Of a stretch of 64,000 nt of DNA, positions 61,523 to 64,000 are shown piece by piece. The DNA is from an uncultured Devosia sp. GTDB lineage: Bacteria > Pseudomonadota > Alphaproteobacteria > Rhizobiales > Devosiaceae. A program made the position numbers and the translations under genes. The stretch's first letter is position 1. Each line of letters opens with the position of its first letter. Location: assembly GCF_946479885.1 (NCBI RefSeq), contig NZ_CAMLHM010000001.1, positions 186,001 to 250,000 of the forward strand. Direction: 5' to 3'. The notes under the pieces were generated by a model. The model was not told the origin of the DNA. It did no database searches and was given only the letters and a program-made list of their open reading frames with translations.

Positions 61523-63910
61523 TCAAGGCGTGCGGGCATTGATGCTGTGCTCGGCGCGCGCCTTGCGGGCGACCGGCGTGTAGGTGAAGGCGATGGCATG
61601 TGTGCCCGGCGGGAGGGCGCGCTCGCCCTTGCCGTCCCAGGGCGTGCCATCGACCGTGATGTTCCGATAATCGGGCTTGAGCCGCAGCAGGCCGCGAGCC
61701 CCCTTGGGGACCTCGACCTCGTAGCGCACCCTGTCGCCATCGGCGGTCCATTCGGCGCGAATGGGCCCCCTGGGACTGTCGTGGCGCGCCTTGACCGGCG
61801 ACAGCTCGGCAATCACCGTCGGCTCGAAGATGATGGTGGCAAAGCCCGGATCGGTCTCGTCGGGACGGAAGCCGGCCACGCCCTCGAGCAACCACTGGCA
61901 CACAGCGCCATAAGCGTAGTGATTGTAGGAATTCATCTGCGGATTGTAGATCGTGCCATCCGCCTGGATGGCGTCCCAGCGTTCCCAGATCGTGGTGGCG
62001 CCCATCTTGACCTGGTAGAGCCAGCCGGGGACTTCCTCCTGGAGGAAGACATCGGCCGCAAGGCCGATCTCGCCGATCTTGACCAGGGCCGGCAGCAGAG
62101 CCGGGGTGCCGATGAAGCCGGTGCCGATGCGACCGTCCGCGCGGGCAATGGTGGCCTTGAAGTAGCGCTTGGCCGCTTCGACCTTGTCCGCCGGGATCAG
62201 GTCGTGGAGGAAGGCCAGCGCATAGGAGGTCTGGTCGTCATAGGCAAGGCGCCCGGATGCGGTGATGAATTCGCTGGCAAAGGCCGCCTTGACCTTGGCC
62301 GCAATGGCTTCCAGCCGCTCGGCCAGATCGACCTGGCCAACGATACGCGCGATCCGCGCGACATGCGTTGAGGCAATGAACAGATAGATCGTCGCCGAGG
62401 CGTCGTCGCCGATGGTCGGCAGCGGCTTGGCGCTGGGCCCGCTGGGCTGCAGCCAATCGCCGAAGGAAAAGCCACGTCCGCCCCATTCCCGCGGCGGGCT
62501 GACGATAGGTCCCTCGCTGATCGACCAGACGAAGTCGACCCACTTGACCATTGATGGCAGCACTTCGCTGAGGATCGCCGTATCGCCATAGTGCAGGTAG
62601 ACCTGCCAGGGGATCATCCAGATGGCATCGCCCCAGCCGGTGGAGCCGAAAAAGCCCGGATAATCCTTGGGCTGCATGCGCGTCGGGTCCGGCACGACAT
62701 GGGGCACAGCGCCGTCTTCGCGCTGGTCGGCCATCACGTCGCGGATCCACTTCTGAAAGAAGCTTTGTGCATCGGCAAGATAGAGCGCGGTGCCGGCAAA
62801 GACCTGTGCATCGCCGGTCCAGCCCAGACGCTCGTCGCGCTGCGGGCAATCGGTGGGCACTTCGATGAAGTTGGCGCGCTGCGACCAGACGGTGTTGAGG
62901 AAGAGGCGATCGACCAGGGGGTTGGCCGAGGTGAAGCTGGCCTTGACCTCGGTGACCGAACTGATTGGCACCGACACGATGCCGTCGAGCCTGGCGTTGC
63001 CGGCAAGGGTCACGCGGGCATAGCGGAAGCCCTGGAAGGTGAAATAGGGCCGGTAGTGCTCCCTGCCCTTGCCCGACAGCGTGTATTCGAGCCGGGCTGC
63101 GGCCGTACGGAAATTGACGTTGTAGAATTCGCCGTCCTGGTTGAGCACTTCGGCATGCTCGACCGTGACCACGGCGCCGGCTTCGCCCGTGACGTCGAAG
63201 GCGACATAGCCGCCGCTGTTCTGGCCGAAATCATAGACCGTGCGACCCTCGGCATCCGTCCACTGCTTGATGACGGCAAGTGGCGCCAGTTCGCGCACCG
63301 GCGTCGTTTCATGCGGGACCAGGCGTGCCTGGTCGAAAGCGATGACGGCACTGCCGGCGGTGACCACAGGCGTGATGCGGGCGTCGAATATCTCGCCGAA
63401 ATAGATACCCGATTTGCGCACGGGCAACTCGCCGCTGGCCCAGCTTGCATCGGTAACAAGCAGCGGCGCGCTATCGCCGGCACCGGCGCTCAGCTCGGCG
63501 ATGGCGGCGATCTCGCTGCCCCAGGCGTTGAAGATGGGGGCCTTGCCCCACATCATCTGCGAGCGCAGCCAGCCATCGGCCAGCCAGATGTCGATGCGAT
63601 TGGTGCCGGCGACCAGCAGGTCGCCCACCGCGTAGGTCTGATAGCTCAGGCGGACGTCATAGCTGGTCCAGCCGGGCGTCAGCAGATCGTCGCCGACGCG
63701 CTGGCCGTTGATGAAGCAGCGATAGAGGCCGAGCGCGGAAATATCGAGCAGTTCGCCACCGCCGACACTATCGAGCGTGAAGGTCTTGGTGAGGAAGCTG
63801 GCGGGCGTGCCGACCCCCTGGTCGGCCAGCGGCCGGACCATCTGGGCCGTCCAATGCCGCGCAGCTTTGATCCCCTGCGCCGATGCAGACGGTGCCAGTA
63901 CCTCGTTCAC
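61523..63910 (-). CDS. alpha-L-rhamnosidase, glycoside hydrolase family 78
   Basis: A 795-residue enzyme releasing terminal alpha-L-rhamnose from plant glycosides or pectin fragments. The order is an N-terminal beta-sandwich (ALGLYRCFINGQRVGDDLLTPGWTSYDVRLSYQTY), a second beta domain (YDFGQNSGGYVAFDVTGEAGAVVTVEHAEVLNQDGEFY), the (alpha/alpha)6 barrel with FIEVPTDCPQRDERLGWTGDAQVF, and a C-terminal beta domain. The DERxGWxGDA motif holds the conserved acidic residues of the family. There is no signal peptide, so it acts on imported glycosides. It heads the ABC operon downstream (61464-57271). Candidate operators lie 50-80 bases upstream. The C-terminal tail (ARKARAEHSINARTP) is basic. Confidence 0.92.
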   Translation of the reverse strand: MNEVLAPSASAQGIKAARHWTAQMVRPLADQGVGTPASFLTKTFTLDSVGGGELLDISALGLYRCFINGQRVGDDLLTPGWTSYDVRLSYQTYAVGDLLVAGTNRIDIWLADGWLRSQMMWGKAPIFNAWGSEIAAIAELSAGAGDSAPLLVTDASWASGELPVRKSGIYFGEIFDARITPVVTAGSAVIAFDQARLVPHETTPVRELAPLAVIKQWTDAEGRTVYDFGQNSGGYVAFDVTGEAGAVVTVEHAEVLNQDGEFYNVNFRTAAARLEYTLSGKGREHYRPYFTFQGFRYARVTLAGNARLDGIVSVPISSVTEVKASFTSANPLVDRLFLNTVWSQRANFIEVPTDCPQRDERLGWTGDAQVFAGTALYLADAQSFFQKWIRDVMADQREDGAVPHVVPDPTRMQPKDYPGFFGSTGWGDAIWMIPWQVYLHYGDTAILSEVLPSMVKWVDFVWSISEGPIVSPPREWGGRGFSFGDWLQPSGPSAKPLPTIGDDASATIYLFIASTHVARIARIVGQVDLAERLEAIAAKVKAAFASEFITASGRLAYDDQTSYALAFLHDLIPADKVEAAKRYFKATIARADGRIGTGFIGTPALLPALVKIGEIGLAADVFLQEEVPGWLYQVKMGATTIWERWDAIQADGTIYNPQMNSYNHYAYGAVCQWLLEGVAGFRPDETDPGFATIIFEPTVIAELSPVKARHDSPRGPIRAEWTADGDRVRYEVEVPKGARGLLRLKPDYRNITVDGTPWDGKGERALPPGTHAIAFTYTPVARKARAEHSINARTP

Positions 63911-63961
63911 GCTAACTCTCCGCTATCGCCCTTGCGGGTGTCGAAATTGCTCGCACCCGTC

Positions 63962-63991
63962 TGTAGAATGTTCTACGTATATCGTTCTACA
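63962..63991 (-). promoter_or_regulatory. palindromic candidate operator before the rhamnosidase operon
   Basis: GTAGAA-TG-TTCTAC at 63963-63976 is a compact 6-bp inverted repeat. The outer pair TGTAGAA (63962-63968) and TTCTACA (63985-63991) forms a second inverted repeat with 16 bases between. The overlap gives three half-sites. Distance to the GH78 start is about 52-80 bases, suitable for a repressor of the sugar operon. The regulator is outside the window. Confidence 0.6.
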
Positions 63992-64000
63992 AACGACGCG

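Overview
The window is GC-rich chromosomal DNA with tightly packed genes. It carries no insertion sequence, prophage, CRISPR array, rRNA operon or replication origin that I can recognise. Gene content points to an alphaproteobacterium of the order Hyphomicrobiales, with Devosia and its relatives as my best guess. The reasons are the alphaproteobacterial form of histidyl-tRNA synthetase ([10 protein letters not shown] instead of the usual LDYYxRTVFE), a tRNA-His with no encoded G-1, the ATP-grasp/alpha-E/transglutaminase trio, many ABC and tripartite uptake systems, and palindromic intergenic repeats typical of this group. The genus is an inference; the order is fairly safe.

Layout. 1-7 kb: hisS (cut by the window edge), two tandem paralogous small proteins, tag, a single-domain receiver, an L,D-transpeptidase, a TadG-like vWA protein and tRNA-His. 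7-18 kb: a PAS/histidine-kinase-like protein that has lost its catalytic residues, an iron-type ABC uptake pair with no ATPase gene, and a complete dipeptide/nickel-type ABC operon with a fused double ATPase. 18-22 kb: an alpha-glucosidase, a SEC-C protein and a beta-glucosidase, read leftward from a double LacI-type operator. 22-27 kb: Mrp/ApbC, a small transaldolase, an aromatic/aspartate aminotransferase and etfBA. 27-35 kb: an M20 amidohydrolase, an AbrB-type membrane protein, an RTX protein, a second alpha-glucosidase, a cupin, a HEPN-like orphan of lower GC and a 2-hydroxyacid dehydrogenase. 35-40 kb: the ATP-grasp/alpha-E/transglutaminase cluster, an ArsR-SRPBCC pair and an AEC transporter. 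41-48 kb: glpD-glpK, a CAP lipoprotein, an APH-type kinase, uxaC and two very small membrane proteins. 48-55 kb: a two-component system whose kinase is joined to a periplasmic binding protein, followed by the tripartite carboxylate transporter tctCBA. 55-64 kb: a GAF-GGDEF-EAL protein and a carbohydrate ABC operon led by a GH78 alpha-L-rhamnosidase.

Physiologically this is a plant-polymer and sugar scavenger. It takes up rhamnosides, alpha- and beta-glucosides, uronates, glycerol-3-phosphate, peptides, carboxylates and iron. Several of these modules have recognisable candidate operators.

The most unusual items are the kinase-binding protein fusion at 48848-51313, the kinase-like protein with Arg in place of the phospho-accepting His at 7056-9755, the transglutaminase with Pro in place of the catalytic Cys at 37967-38773, three operator half-sites at an exact 21-bp spacing before glpD, a 16-base motif shared by the glpD and uxaC upstream regions, and 14 composite intergenic inverted repeats of three families.
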